Assembly: GCF_950023065.1 (NCBI RefSeq)
Contig: NC_088677.1
Span: forward strand, 80,439,469-80,503,468
Direction of reading: 5' to 3'
DNA from: Planococcus citri
Taxonomy: Eukaryota > Arthropoda > Insecta > Hemiptera > Pseudococcidae
Length of the DNA: 64,000 bases
Below, in pieces: positions 1-11,600 of the stretch (position 1 is its first letter; each line of letters starts with the position of its first letter). The position numbers and the translations under genes were made by a program. The notes under the pieces are model-generated. The model was not told the origin of the DNA, did not search any database, and saw only the letters and a list, made by a program, of their open reading frames with translations.

Positions 1-2000
1 TACTTATTCTTTTTCAATTTGTGATTCACAGAAAGCTCGTGGATATGTTCAATTGGAACAGTATTCTGAAAATGTATATACCTCTAGTATCAGCACCAAA
101 AATCACCTAGTAAGCGAAGTATCCCAACCCGCGTGACATTTTTTTAGCCGAACAAAGCTCGATCAAAAAACATGAAAAAATATAGCACCAGCAAAATTTT
201 AGAGCATTTTTCTCATTTTCGGTATTTTTTAAAATTCAAATTGGGTTTCAAAATTTAAAAAAAAATAAAGTTTACCAAATTGACCAGTGGAAAGTGTGGT
301 ACCTAGTTTATTCTTTGCATGCTCGTTTTGCGATCTAGCTTTGTCCGTCTAAAAAAAATTGTGCAAGTTGAGAGACCTCCCTTCGAAAGAATTGAATCGC
401 TCATTTCCAATTCAAAACGTGCCAAAGAACAAATTACCTGAGCTTCATCATAATTTCTTTTTCATAAAAACCATCTTCTAAAGGGAAGAACATAGGAAAT
501 AGTTTTGAAGAATAGGCTCAAGATTCAAATCCAGTTTTTTCAGCTTTGATCAGAATGGACAAGATACAGCAACGGACTACTGTAACAAATACTTCACGTC
601 ATCAATAGGTTCGTCACCATGCTTTATGAAACTGTATCAGCAGTGACGTAGCAAAGTCAAATTTCGAAGGGTGGCGGAGTATACCTAGTGCTCTAGTGCT
701 TTTCGAAAACACCAACTACAAAATTACAAAATAGGATGTAATTTCAAACTGAACAAAAAATACTAAAACGCACAGAGAAGTTGTAGGAACCTCGTGAATG
801 CATGAAAATTTTATCAAAAATCCAGATAAAGTAATAAAAAAAATTATAATTTGAAAAGAGCGACGAGTCAAAAGTAGAAAAAAATGACTACATAGATTAT
901 AACCAGACGATTAGTCATTCTCTACAACTTCGGTTCCTGTTGTTGTTACGTATTTTTTAAAATCACGGAACACTTCGGAGTAGTAGACCTACGATTTATT
1001 TCCCATAGCATCTCAGTAGAGGGGTTAAATTTTAAAAATGCTTAGCCCCTTTTACTTTTTGATAAAAAATTAAACGTACGGCGACACGAATAGTTTCAAA
1101 ATGAAACCGAACTAGGCCTACCTACATGTCCAAAATCTTCAATTTGCCAACCAGGTCAACCTGATAGTCAAAATCCACAATTTGTTCGCTGTTCAAAACC
1201 ATCAAGTTAGTGGAAACTTCTACTCTTCATACCCTCAAAAACTTTGGTTGCTACATCTATAGATATCGAAATTGAATCTGATAAATTATTGATAGGTAAT
1301 GAACTCACCAGCGCTACGTGTTGTATCGAATCCGATCGAGTGACATGTTGAAATTTATTCTCAAACTCAAAAACCAGTGTATGGCACTTATGGCCATTTA
1401 GTAAAAAAAAAACAACCTTACGATTATTATACAACTATACGTAAAATTGAACAAATTCAAAAATCTATACTCTGACTAGTGACGAATTGTTCATCATTAT
1501 AGATAACCGGAATCAGAAAAAAACCAGCACGCGCGCTCATCACCATTTCTGATAACAATTCAACAAGTAATTAGTTGTTATAATCGTATTCGTCGTTTTT
1601 AATTTAATCGATTGTCCGCGATTTACGTCAGCCTAGCCGAATTCCGGAACTTCATAGTTCCTACTTATCAAACACAGTTCCATGAAAATTGAATATAAAT
1701 CATACAGAAATGGACGTTTTTTCATTTTTTAGAATCATTTTATCGAAAAATTTTCATAAAATCATCATGCATCACGAAAGGTTTTCAGAGAATTACCTCT
1801 GATTTCAATTTTTCAGGCAAAAAAATCTGGTCTTACCCCCTCCTCGAAAAAACCATAGCTACGCCAGCGCCACTGTTAACGTAATATCTAAACAGAAACC
1901 CGCACCACGTTCTCTGTATCCTGTGGGTTTTTTTGCGATTCGCATAATTTTTAGAATGAGTCAAACATCGATATCGTCACACATGGAATTTGAATACCAC
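1..2000. repeat. 5' flank of a third tandem unit (gene body outside window)
   Basis: No coding frame is supported here. The stretch aligns in order with the 5' flanks of the two NACHT genes. The block near 40-110 resembles 13,795-13,850; 638-690 resembles 14,059-14,105; 920-1,040 resembles 14,400-14,510; 1,261-1,345 resembles 14,820-14,905. On the minus strand the splice-donor positions also correspond: CAG|GTAAT after 438 and TG|GTGAG after 309... compare the donors after 13,895 and 14,886. The order implies that a third paralogous gene, read leftward, starts just left of base 1. The copy is more divergent than the two others are from each other. Confidence 0.6.
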
Positions 2001-2199
2001 ATTTCAGCTTTTTAGGTCAATTTGGTAAAACCTTCGAGTTTTTTTCATTTTTGTCTGAAAATTAATTTTCAAAAATTTTCCAAAAATCGAAAAATGTACT
2101 TCAGCACCTAAAATTTTAACTGGAATGGTGTTGTATTTTTACACGATCTTTGGATTTAGTTCTGTCCTGTCCAATAATTTTTCTTCCAGTTGGGATAAC

Positions 2200-3600
2200 A
2201 TAACTATCCCTTGGCAGAAAAAATTAAATTCAGATTGGATTTCTTGAACATGATAATTTTCCATTTCATTTTTTCACTGAAATGAAGAAAAATTCAATTC
2301 GAATTGATTTTCATGAAGTTGAACGATAGGAACTTGTCCATAAAATGTCATTCAGGATGTAGAATTTATGACAGAGTTAAATTTTCAGCTGCTGAATTTA
2401 ATCCTACGACGCTTCCTGGAATTCACATTAACCCCTCATCTTCACATATATTTTTCAGATTTGAAAAACTATCAAATTATTAATGCACAGAAGAAAAGAA
2501 AGGAATTTATTTCATTTTAACAAATCATATAAAAATATCACAAAATGCAAATTCAAAAAAAAATATAATGTAAGGTACTTTACTTACACAAGTAGGTAAT
2601 TAAAATTTAGGTAATTAAAAAGATCACATACTTTGAGAATCGTAATACGCCAAATACGATAAATAATACCTAAAATAGGTAAAAAATCAACGCTTACAAA
2701 ATAGAAATTTGGTACCTATAATCAGAAATTTTAAACAATATCATCAACACATTATACTTTTACAAGGGAAATTTTTTTTGCAGAATGCATTACATCCGTT
2801 GACCGCTTTTGAATATTTCTCAATTTATACAGATTTCCAGATAAACTAAGACTTCAAAAATTTTGTATGAAATTTTTTCTTCATAGCCTATTTTTTATTT
2901 GAAAATACCTATACTCGTACTACGGGTACGGCAAATTGCATTGAATCATTTACCAGAAAATAACTGTATCTTATTTTGGATGATTTGAATTAAAAAAAAT
3001 AAAAGAAAAATTCCTATAAGTGAGTGAGTATCAAAATATAAACTTAACAAATATAAGAAAAAATAACTATAATACAAATTACGTAAAGAATGATAAACTC
3101 AAGACACTCGCACTTCAGTACGCAGGTCTAGGTACCTTATTAAATAAAACTGGAATATAATAAATTGACTGATAAAAAAACATAAAAGAACAATAATAGA
3201 AAAAATGGTTAAATCCAGAACGCTTCGGCTTTGATTTAAACAAATTTTTTTTACAAGAATACCTTAGTCATCTTATCATAAGTTGAGATGAGAAGAGACT
3301 CACAAATATTAATTATTTTTAAACATAAAGTCATTCCTATAAAAATAGAGAGTCATGAGAGTAAGATCAGTGCCAAAAAATCAACAGGTTCTCATTTGAA
3401 GGCAATATAACATAAAAACAATAACTTACAATTAGCCAAGCAATATGCAACATTAATAAGGGAATCTCTCGAGAGATCCTTCTTACAGAAAAAGGTAAGT
3501 AACTTGAGTAATCAAAAAGCTTGATAATGTAACCAAAAAGTAACCAAAAAAGTGACAAAACACCTATAAAATGCTTTCTAGAATATTAACAAAAAAAAAA
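2200..3600. repeat. 3' flank of unit A, duplicated at 23,230-24,870
   Basis: No gene is seen. The stretch from about 2,205 (run after TTGGCAGAAAAAATT) to the poly-A near 3,590 matches 23,235-24,870 in the same order and orientation, with small indels. Shared landmarks are the ACAAATCATATAAAAATATC block (2,520 and 23,838), the ACTTTGAGAATCGTAATACG block (about 2,630 and 23,988) and the ACTCGCACTTCAGTACGCAG block (about 3,105 and 24,478). It is the downstream part of the segmental duplication unit. Confidence 0.75.
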
Positions 3601-3719
3601 AAAATTGAAAATCCAACTTATCAGAGAACACTACGAGTACCCTATTTCTCAACAGTGGACATACTTTCTTGAACATCCACAAAAATAACTTTTCCATCAA
3701 GAAAAAATGACCCAAAGAA

Positions 3720-4930
3720 GCAGTTTTCTAATTTTGTAAACTTGCACATTTTACAACAAACTATTCGCTAAAAAAAGTGAGACTTTTTGGCAATACTTTG
3801 GCAACAAAGTGAGTTTTTTTGCATTCTTGTGGCAAAAATGTAAATTATTTTTAGTGAAAATTAAGGATTTGACAATTTTATCAAAAAAAAGGGTTTAGGT
3901 ATTAGACAATTTCTGAAGAAAAAATTTTTGAACATTTTTTTTTTAAAGTGAATTTTTTCAAGAGTTTTGTTGAAAAGCGATATAATTTTTGCCAATAATT
4001 CGCCAAAAAGCATCACTAACAAGTAACAATTTAAGGATTCTTTTTGGAAATTATTGTCAACAAAAATTATACTTTTTTGCATTTTTTTTTCAAAAAAGCA
4101 AGATTTTTGGACAACTTTTGAAAAAACTGAAAATTTTAAAATTAGCAACAAGTTAAAATTTTTAGCAAATTTTTGAAAATTTGACCACGTTGGCAAATTG
4201 AGCAAGAGTTTTGGCAATTCTTGGCAAAAAATGATACTTTTATGCAATTTTTGCCAAAAAATCAAGACTTTTAGACAAATTTTGGAAAAAGTGAGACTGC
4301 AACCAAATGACAATTTTTAGTCATTTTGCTGCACAGTGAAAATCTTTGTCAATTTTTGAAAATAAGCAGAAATTATGGCAATTACAGATAAGAAAAATGA
4401 TACCTATTACGTATCTAACATCTACGTTCATTTTTTTGGCAATTTGTGGCAAAAAACTAAGAGCAGTTTTGTATGTAGTTGAAAAGTGAGAATTTTTGTA
4501 AATTCTTAGCAAATAGGTACTGGCAAAAATGATACCTTTTCCAAATTGTTTTTAGAAAAGTGAGACGACTTCGTAACTTTTGTTTTGACAATTTTTGACA
4601 CAAAAGTAAGAATTTTTGGCAATTCCTGGCAATAAAGACAGAACTTTTTAGGCAATTCTTGGCAAAAAAAAACGACGACGCTACGATAACATTATTTGAA
4701 AAAAATTGAGACTTTTTGCAGTTCTTGGCGTTTGTAGGTTAAAAAGTGAGAATTTGTGTTCAGCAATTTAGTAAACAGCTAAAAATTCAGTCAGTTTTTA
4801 GAAAAAAGTAGGACTTTTTGAAAATTACTTTCAAAAATAGGTAGTGATACTTTTGAGCAATTTTTGTCAAAAAAGTAAGACTTTTGTGCAATTTTATGGA
4901 AGAGGTGACTTTTTTTGTAAAATGTTGACA
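3720..4930. repeat. Degenerate short-period tandem array
   Basis: The sequence is a run of imperfect units of roughly 30-60 bp, each a variant of 'agacttttggcaatttttggcaaaaaagtg'-like phrases (quoted here only as theme: GAGACTTTTTGGCAA then TTTTTGGCAAAAAA). Open frames across it (for example the 150- and 63-residue frames on the minus strand) are low-complexity translations rich in F, K and L and are not genes. The same theme in the same orientation makes a second array at 56,980-58,980. Confidence 0.65.
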
Positions 4931-5059
4931 AGAATGGTAATTTTGACAAGTGCAGAGATTTTACTTTCTAGAATTATTCATTTGTTAATAATATTATCAT
5001 TTTTTTCTTCTTCAAAAAGACGTAAGGCCCAAGATTAGGAAAATCTGAATTTTTAAATG

Positions 5060-5240
5060 TTTAAAAAAAAGTAACCTTACAAAGGAACCTTTCAAACTCA
5101 CACTCTCCGATTAGAACTAAACCAAGCTACATCGAAAAATCATGTTCTGAAATCCTCTTGACCATAATTCGCCAGTCCCCACCAAAGATACGCGCTCTGG
5201 TGGAGAAGTTGTGAATTACCCCATCCTAGGATAGCCACTC
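5060..5240. repeat. Terminal fragment of the TTA/CAAGGGAACC foldback family
   Basis: ACCTTACAAAGGAACC at about 5,073 followed by a 'tctccgattagaac' block matches the ends of the larger foldback element at 15,732-17,199 and of the smaller one ending near 25,301. Only one end is recognisable, so it is a truncated copy. Confidence 0.5.
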
Positions 5241-5345
5241 GATTGTCTTATGGGATCTTGCCCAATTTCTTAGTTTTTCTCGAATAATTTTTGAATGGTT
5301 AATGCTACAGATTTGAATTAAAAACCAGCTTGTAGAGGAAAGAAA

Positions 5346-5506
5346 GTAGATCATTTTTCATTCTTCAAACACCTATGTGCTCGATCAAAATTTTGATTTA
5401 TTTTAATTTAAATGTAAAAAAATTTCAACCTTGAAACTTTGAACTTTAATAAATCGAAAATTTGATCGAGCACATAGGTGTTTGAAACATGAAAAATGAT
5501 CTACTC
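5346..5506. repeat. Imperfect hairpin, arms about 50 bp
   Basis: The left arm (5,346-5,394) contains CACCTATGTGCTCGATCAAA and the right arm (5,456-5,506) contains its near-perfect reverse complement, separated by an AT-rich loop of about 60 bp. No coding frame is present. It may be a short foldback element. Confidence 0.6.
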
Positions 5507-5981
5507 TTTCTCCTCTACAACCTCGTTTTTTCCCCAGAGCTCTAGCGCTTTTCGATCAAAAGTTGTGAAAGTTCAAAGCTTTGAACTTTGGAAACTTTTG
5601 AACGGTAACTGCTAGCGCTTTCGGTAAAAAACCATTTGAAAGGGGATGAAATTTTGAACATTTTGGTATATTAAAGTACCTATGTGTCCACTGAAAATTT
5701 TCCGTAATTTCAATTTAAAGTTGACATTTTAAAAAATCTGTCCGTAAAAATGTTTAAAAAAATCGCCATTTCTGTACGAAACTCGAAGAAAAATATACCA
5801 ATCGATAGGAAATTTCGTCCTCTTCAATTTATGTTCTGACAAAAATTTTCCTAAACCCCTTCAGTTCCGAGAAAAACGAATTTCAACGTTACGCATTAAT
5901 TTGCTTCCATTCAATATTAATACAGATCTCATCATAGGATACCTGCACAATCCTAGAATGGTCTCATCACCAACGACCACA

Positions 5982-6149
5982 CTAGAGTACGTGCAATTTA
6001 TATATGCGGGTGACGCGCGCATCCAACGTAAGCGGGAACCAACGAGGGCCTCGAGTCACCAGCCGAATATGCCAACGTGGGCTTCTCGTTGGTTCCCGCT
6101 TACGTTGGATGCGCGCGTCACCCGCATATATAAATTGCACGTACTCTAG
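5982..6149. repeat. Perfect inverted repeat: 65-bp arms, 38-bp loop
   Basis: Bases 5,982-6,046 are the exact reverse complement of 6,085-6,149, with a 38-bp spacer. The arms are unusually GC-rich for this window (they include GGGTGACGCGCGCATCC) and show no mismatch in my reading. Open frames on both strands here encode the same peptide read from each arm, a by-product of the palindrome, so they are not genes. It sits about 400 bp 3' of the end of NACHT gene A. It could be a small foldback transposon, or a transcribed hairpin. Confidence 0.85.
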
Positions 6150-6545
6150 CGCACTCTGACGGATCGGGGACTTGCGAATTTCAGATTCAAGTTCGTTTTT
6201 AGACCTTTGGCGAATTTTTGAAAATTTCAAAAAACTCAAGAAAGCTGTTTTATGGGCGATTTTCAAACTTTTTCATGAGAGATGATTTTTTCGAGCAAAG
6301 TGAACCAATGTGAATAATTTCTTCAATTATTTCACTCTTACACACCAACAACTACAATATGCAGTAGTTTTAAACCATTCGGGAGCCACGTCTTCTGTAC
6401 AAATTTCAAAATTCTAGAGAAATCGAAAATTGTGTGGTGAATTTGATTAAAATCCGTCGACTTTTTTTCGAGATCCACCCAAATGTTCCTACGTTATCAT
6501 CTTGGCTAATGATTGATTCCATATTTTGCGATACGGATTATTCCT

Positions 6546-7745
6546 TCATTGTTTTCTCTCTAATAATTTAAAAATTCTTGATGATTGATCAGAAAACTTA
6601 CACATCGATTCTAACGTCTTCTTAAGCTTTTTATGACCAATTTCATTCAGCAATAAACCAACTTCCATTAGCAAATCGACGCTTTCGATATCATTATTCA
6701 TTTTTAATGCCAACTCCTTTCGCGTTTTGTCTTTCGCAAAAACATTATTTTTCAAGCCCAATATTTCCAATATTTTATCGGCATCGTATATCGTACCTTC
6801 TTCATCACGACTCAAATTCTGTTTTTCCAGGAGCCTTTTCATAACTCCTTCAAGTTTCAATACCTCCACTGAAATTTCATTCACAGCATCGTCGATTTTA
6901 TCATAATCTTGTCTCAGATAAAAATACAATACACCACTCAACATTCCTTTAGTCAGCTTATCCAGAGATTCATACTGACGTTTTTTTTCTTCGTAATTCT
7001 CCAATTGTTTTAGTTCATTTTCACACGTCGATAGAGAGAAAATATCAGTAACATTACGTTGATTGTGTTTTTTAAATATCTTGAATATTTTCTCCATATT
7101 TTCCACGTACGATTTTAATCCATTAATAGCTTCGCTAGCTAAATCATTAGGCCAAATACCATCACCATTATAATAATAATCGAAAAAAATCTCAGTCATA
7201 TCTCGTTTAAATGTTGGATAAGTTCGGTCATTATCACCAGTTCTGGAATTAAGCAAAATAGACGTTTCATTTCGTTCATAACCTTTAAAATAAGGAGATT
7301 TCGCGATGAAATTTTCAATCAATTTTCCTATTTTGGATTTATAATCTTCATCGTCACAGATAGGCAATATGGATACTTGTTCTGGTTTAAATATGAGTTT
7401 AAAACCTTTGAAACCAGGAAACTGAAAAATACTATCAACGATCAACTGCAGTATTAGGTTTCTCGGGTCACTTTTTTGTATACTTCTCAGCGTCAGATTG
7501 GGATGCACTTCTTTTAAAAGCTGATGAATATGATGAACTCGTTCAGCAAATTGTAAACTTGTTGCTCGACTATTAGCATCTCCACAATTATATCCCACGC
7601 CAGCGTTCAGAAGTAGTTCAATTGTAGGCAATACATTCAAGAATTCTGCCTCAGAATTTAAAAAAGTCGGTGAAAAATCACCCTGTCCGCGTATCAGATC
7701 ATTTGTGGGATTACTCAAGCTTTCCAAAGTAAATTTACGAAGAAG
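6546..7745 (-). pseudogene. 3' coding segment of NACHT gene A, separated by a mariner insertion
   Basis: This frame encodes the C-terminal ~395 residues of the gene whose 5' part is at 8,680-13,725. It is collinear with the C-terminus of the intact paralogue at 26,199-32,522; both share the start of this module (LLRKFTLESL) and motifs such as RTGD..DRTYPTFKRDMTE. The only interruption is the 950-bp element at 7,748-8,697; leaving out that element and one copy of the TA target gives a length divisible by three. The module has no domain that I recognise: it is mostly charged, helical sequence with a segment like LSGVLYFYLRQDYDKID. An ATG at 7,725-7,727 could start a separate peptide but is an internal codon of the ancestral frame. 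It is therefore listed as a stranded fragment. Confidence 0.9.
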
Positions 7746-7747
7746 TA

Positions 7748-8697
7748 CAGGGTGTTCCAGAATAACCTTTCACATTTTGGTAACCACTGATCTGTGTTCA
7801 AGTGGAGCTAGGGGAATGGTAAAGGCGGTTCTAGGTAGCCAAAGCATGCCGAATTATGTTTCAATAGTTATTTTTTGTCCTGGAGAAGTAGATGGCTGTA
7901 CAGTGTACGTTTACTGTGAAGGTCTTTTTTTAAAAATAAAGACTCCTGGACCCCTTCACTCTTTACTCATCGGTAACGAAGCTCATTTTTATCTAAACAG
8001 TGAAGTGAATATACAGAATGTGCGCTTCAAGTGTACAGAGAATCTTTTGATAATACTCGAGAAACCTCTACACGCCGTCAAGTTGACTGTTTGGTTGGGC
8101 GTGGCTAAAGTTGGTGTAGTGGGACCATGTGTGTTTAATGAAACAGTGATGGTGAGGGGTAAGGCAAAATGTTGAACAAGTTTCTTGTTCCTGAACTGAA
8201 AGGCAGATAAAATAGAGTTACTTACTTGGTTCCAACATGTTGGAGCTACCTATCATTCAGAGACCAACACAATATGTTTAGCGCGTGAGCACTTTGGACA
8301 TTGAATAATTTCGTTGAACACAGAAATTTAAAGGCCACCTCGATCCCCTGATTTTTCAGCCTATGATTTTTTTTTATGGAGTTACCTCAAGTCAAAAGTG
8401 TATCAGGATGAATCTAGGACTCTGAAACATCTTCTAGGTAATCTTAATCGTGAGTCGAGACTGATAGGAAGAGAAGTGTTCAATAATTTGAAAAAATGTT
8501 CGGTTGAATGTGTCAAAAATGATGGAAAATATCTCGATGAAAAAATTTTTAAAACTTGATTTTTAATGGAAACTCAAATATACGGTCTAAAAACGGCATG
8601 TTTCTACTTCATTTTGGTTGTAAAAGAATTTTTGTAAACATTTTTCTCTCAGAGTAATAAGAAAAACAAATGTGAAAGGTTATTCTGGAACACCCTG
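7748..8697 (+). mobile_element. Mariner/Tc1-like DNA transposon inside NACHT gene A
   Basis: The terminal inverted repeats begin CAGGGTGTTCCAGAATAACC and extend about 30 bp at both ends. The element is flanked by TA at 7,746-7,747 and 8,698-8,699. The paralogue at 27,447-27,448 has the single uninterrupted TA at the same coding position, so the boundaries are exact. TA target duplication and the internal transposase remnant place it in the IS630-Tc1-mariner superfamily. At 950 bp it is shorter than an autonomous element and its transposase is broken, so it is non-autonomous. It lies antisense to the host gene. Confidence 0.93.
7840..8560 (+). pseudogene. Degenerate mariner-like transposase remnant
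   Basis: The frame around 7,950-8,175 shows a transposase-like stretch (EAHFYLN, then NVRF, EKPLH, TVW.GV, GPC.F) typical of insect mariner/Tc transposases. The acidic residue expected just before EAHF is replaced by N. That frame ends at 8,175. After a frame change, 8,330-8,560 encodes RPPRSPDFSAYDFFLW..YLKSKVYQD, the usual region around the third catalytic aspartate, up to a stop. The N-terminal DNA-binding part is missing. Internal deletion, frame breaks and the lost acidic residue make it inactive. Confidence 0.8.
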
Positions 8698-11600
8698 TAC
8701 ATTCACACTGGAAGAAAAATCAACACCTTTCTTTATCGCAATCTCAATTATTTCTTTATCGTATTGAAGCAACAGCAAAATCATGTGTTCCTTTATCGAC
8801 ATCTCTTCGAGATCACAATCGACGAAGTTATTTATAAGATCAACATCCGTTTTCTCCATCAATAATTTGATAACATCCGACGGGGCGTTTGCTTTAAGGG
8901 CTTCGTAAATTGGTAATTTTTTTCGACCAACGCCGTGAAGATTTTTAAAAAACTCGTCGTTTGTAATATTTTGTTCTACGCACGATTTAAGAACGTTGAA
9001 TGCAGATAGAAAAAATATACGCTCGATTAAATCATGTCCATGTTTGTCCTTCCAGGTGATATTATAAGATAAATCTCGAATTAAAAATTTCGCCAAGTCG
9101 TCATGGTCGTTTTCAGAGGATATCCATAAAGGACTATCATTCCATTCATTAGTCTCGAGATGTTTGAGCAATAGTTCACTGTAAGACAATTTATCAAATT
9201 TGGGATATTCGAGTGAAGATCTTTCATCGACGTATTTTTTCAGTGCTTTGGCCAGTCCAATGTAGCCCATTTCTGCACAAACGCATAATAATTTAAGCAG
9301 CAATGATTTAATCGCGTTATTCGTGTTGATCTTGAAAATCTCTCTGATTTTCAAATAATATTCTTCATTTTGTTTTGATAAGAAGAAATCAATAATTCCT
9401 AGTAATATTTTAGCGGATTGCGGAGTAGGCTTGGCCTTTTTAGAGCCATACTCTGTTATTTGTTTGGCAAGCTCTACAAACAACATCTCAATCTTTTTTG
9501 TTGCATTTGCATCCAGACTCGAAGAATTCTTAGCAATGAGCTGTAAAAACTTGCAAACTTGAATAAAATTGTTCTTCACCAAAATTCCTATCATAATATT
9601 CTGAATAAAATCTTTTTGAGATTCTTCATTCTCGATTGAATCGAATTTATCCCAAATATAATTCGCAGCGAAATACTCTGCAAAAGTACGATGAATAAAT
9701 ACAGGTTTATCATCGACGATTTCAGTAATCACAAGAGTGTTGCTTTCAGCAGACAAATCATCAGCTTTCTTCAACTCTATAGGATTATTTTTAATAATCT
9801 TACTAATAATACCAGTCCTTTCCCTCGCATCACTTATTTCACTCATCAAACCACGTACTTCTTCCAATTCCTTTTCAGACAGGATTTTATCCATTTTAGG
9901 CATCGAATAAACAGCCAATTTTTTATTATCTTCTTTCAATTTTTTAATCGCCTCCTTTATTCTACGTTTAACGTCAGGTTTATCTTTGGAACGATCAAAA
10001 TCCTCGTGGTTTTTCCTTTCCTTTATATAAAACAATGTCTTGACAAAATCTTCGTAAAGAGAGACCAAATCCAGTTTCTTGTCGAGTACCTCTATACTCT
10101 CTTGAGAAAGTTCTCGATTACCCGAATGATAAAATTTTTCAAATTCTTCTGAAAACACGGTAGCGATCATGAAAATTTGCAATGGAATGCTCAAGAACTT
10201 TCGGTCTTGATCGTTTATAGATTCGGAAAATCGATCGAGTAATTCGTTGATGAAAACGTCTGCTCTTTCTCTTCTCGATTTACTATTCAATAATTCCTCC
10301 AATGCCAAGTTTTTGCTCCAAAATTTCACCAAAAAATCGTGCTGCTCTTCTTTTTCAAATGGCATCAATGAGTATGAAAATGTACTCAGGTTATCTTCAG
10401 GCTCCCTTTGAATATTATAAGGACGAGTAGTTAACCAAATCTTTTCGACTTTTGTATCTTTTAAAACTTTCAGTAATTTTACGACCACATTATTGTAATC
10501 TGGGCTTATCTCGTCAAAACCGTCAAACAGCAATATCACATCGCCATCTAGGAAAAAACGTACGAACAGCTTCATTTCCAACGACGATAATCCTTCATTC
10601 TTAACAGAATCTATTTCCATGTTTCCTTCGGTCAATGCCCGATGTATCATCTCTTTCGTTCGTTCGTCTTCTTCGGAATACTTAAAATGTTGAAAATTGA
10701 CAATTTCACATAAAAATTTCATGGCTTCGAGCTCGTTGATTTCAATCTGATTTTCCAGTCGATCACTGAACGGTGTGGAAAATTCGAGCAAGTCGCTTCT
10801 AACAATCCACACAGAAGCTGAATCAGATCGAGTCTCACACGCCAAATGAGAAAGTATCACAGATTTACCCATTCCAGCTTCTGCCGCCAGTAGGAATACT
10901 TTATCAGATACGTCTGTAATTTTTGAAATTTCACTCGGTTTATATTTTCTAATGCATTGTTCACGAGTATCTACAAATTCACGCAAATTGGTCAGGTCAC
11001 CGCGTGATTTTTGCCATATTAATCGATTATTTTTCTTCTTCAGCCAATGAATATTGCAGTCGTCGAATTGTTCGCAGAGCTTCTTGAAATTAGTACCAGT
11101 AGAAGAAATGACTAAAATATCTCCACCGGAATACTCGTTCAATTTGTTGGTATCGTTCTTGTTGTTGTCATCAATCAGGAAAAAATTGCCTTCGTTCCGA
11201 ATAGCTTTTTTGATAACCAGAGAACGACCAAATGTACGATCAACGAAGTACTCCTTCACATCTTCATATTTCGAGTCCATAAGTGATTTACCAATCTGTA
11301 TCTTCTCGTCATTAATAAGCTTAGAGAGCACGTCTCCTGTCAATATATGAGTTGACTTTGCATCCAACACTGAACCTAAATTCACTTGTTTTCCTTGAAA
11401 TATAACTTTTGCATGATTTAAAATTTTTTCTTGAGATTCTTCGGTAAGATCGTTTAAATTGTTGTTAAAATCATCAATTTCTTTATAGAGATTATTTCGC
11501 GAGAAATTGTCTTTGAATTTCTGAGCAAAAGTGTCATTTTTTAAAGTTATAAGAATAACTTTCTTCTTTTTATGGGTTTCCAATATCGTAGCTAATTCGA

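Noticed and set aside
3861..4512. Minus-strand frames of 150 and 63 residues
   Set aside because: They are low-complexity F/K/L translations of the degenerate tandem array.
5901..6266. Overlapping plus and minus frames sharing the peptide EYVQFIYAGDARIQRKREPTR-like core
   Set aside because: The shared peptide is a direct consequence of the perfect palindrome; there is no start context or homology.
9691..11350. Plus-strand frames inside NACHT gene A, and similar ones inside gene B (28,314-31,623)
   Set aside because: They are shadows of the long minus-strand coding frames, with no domain content.
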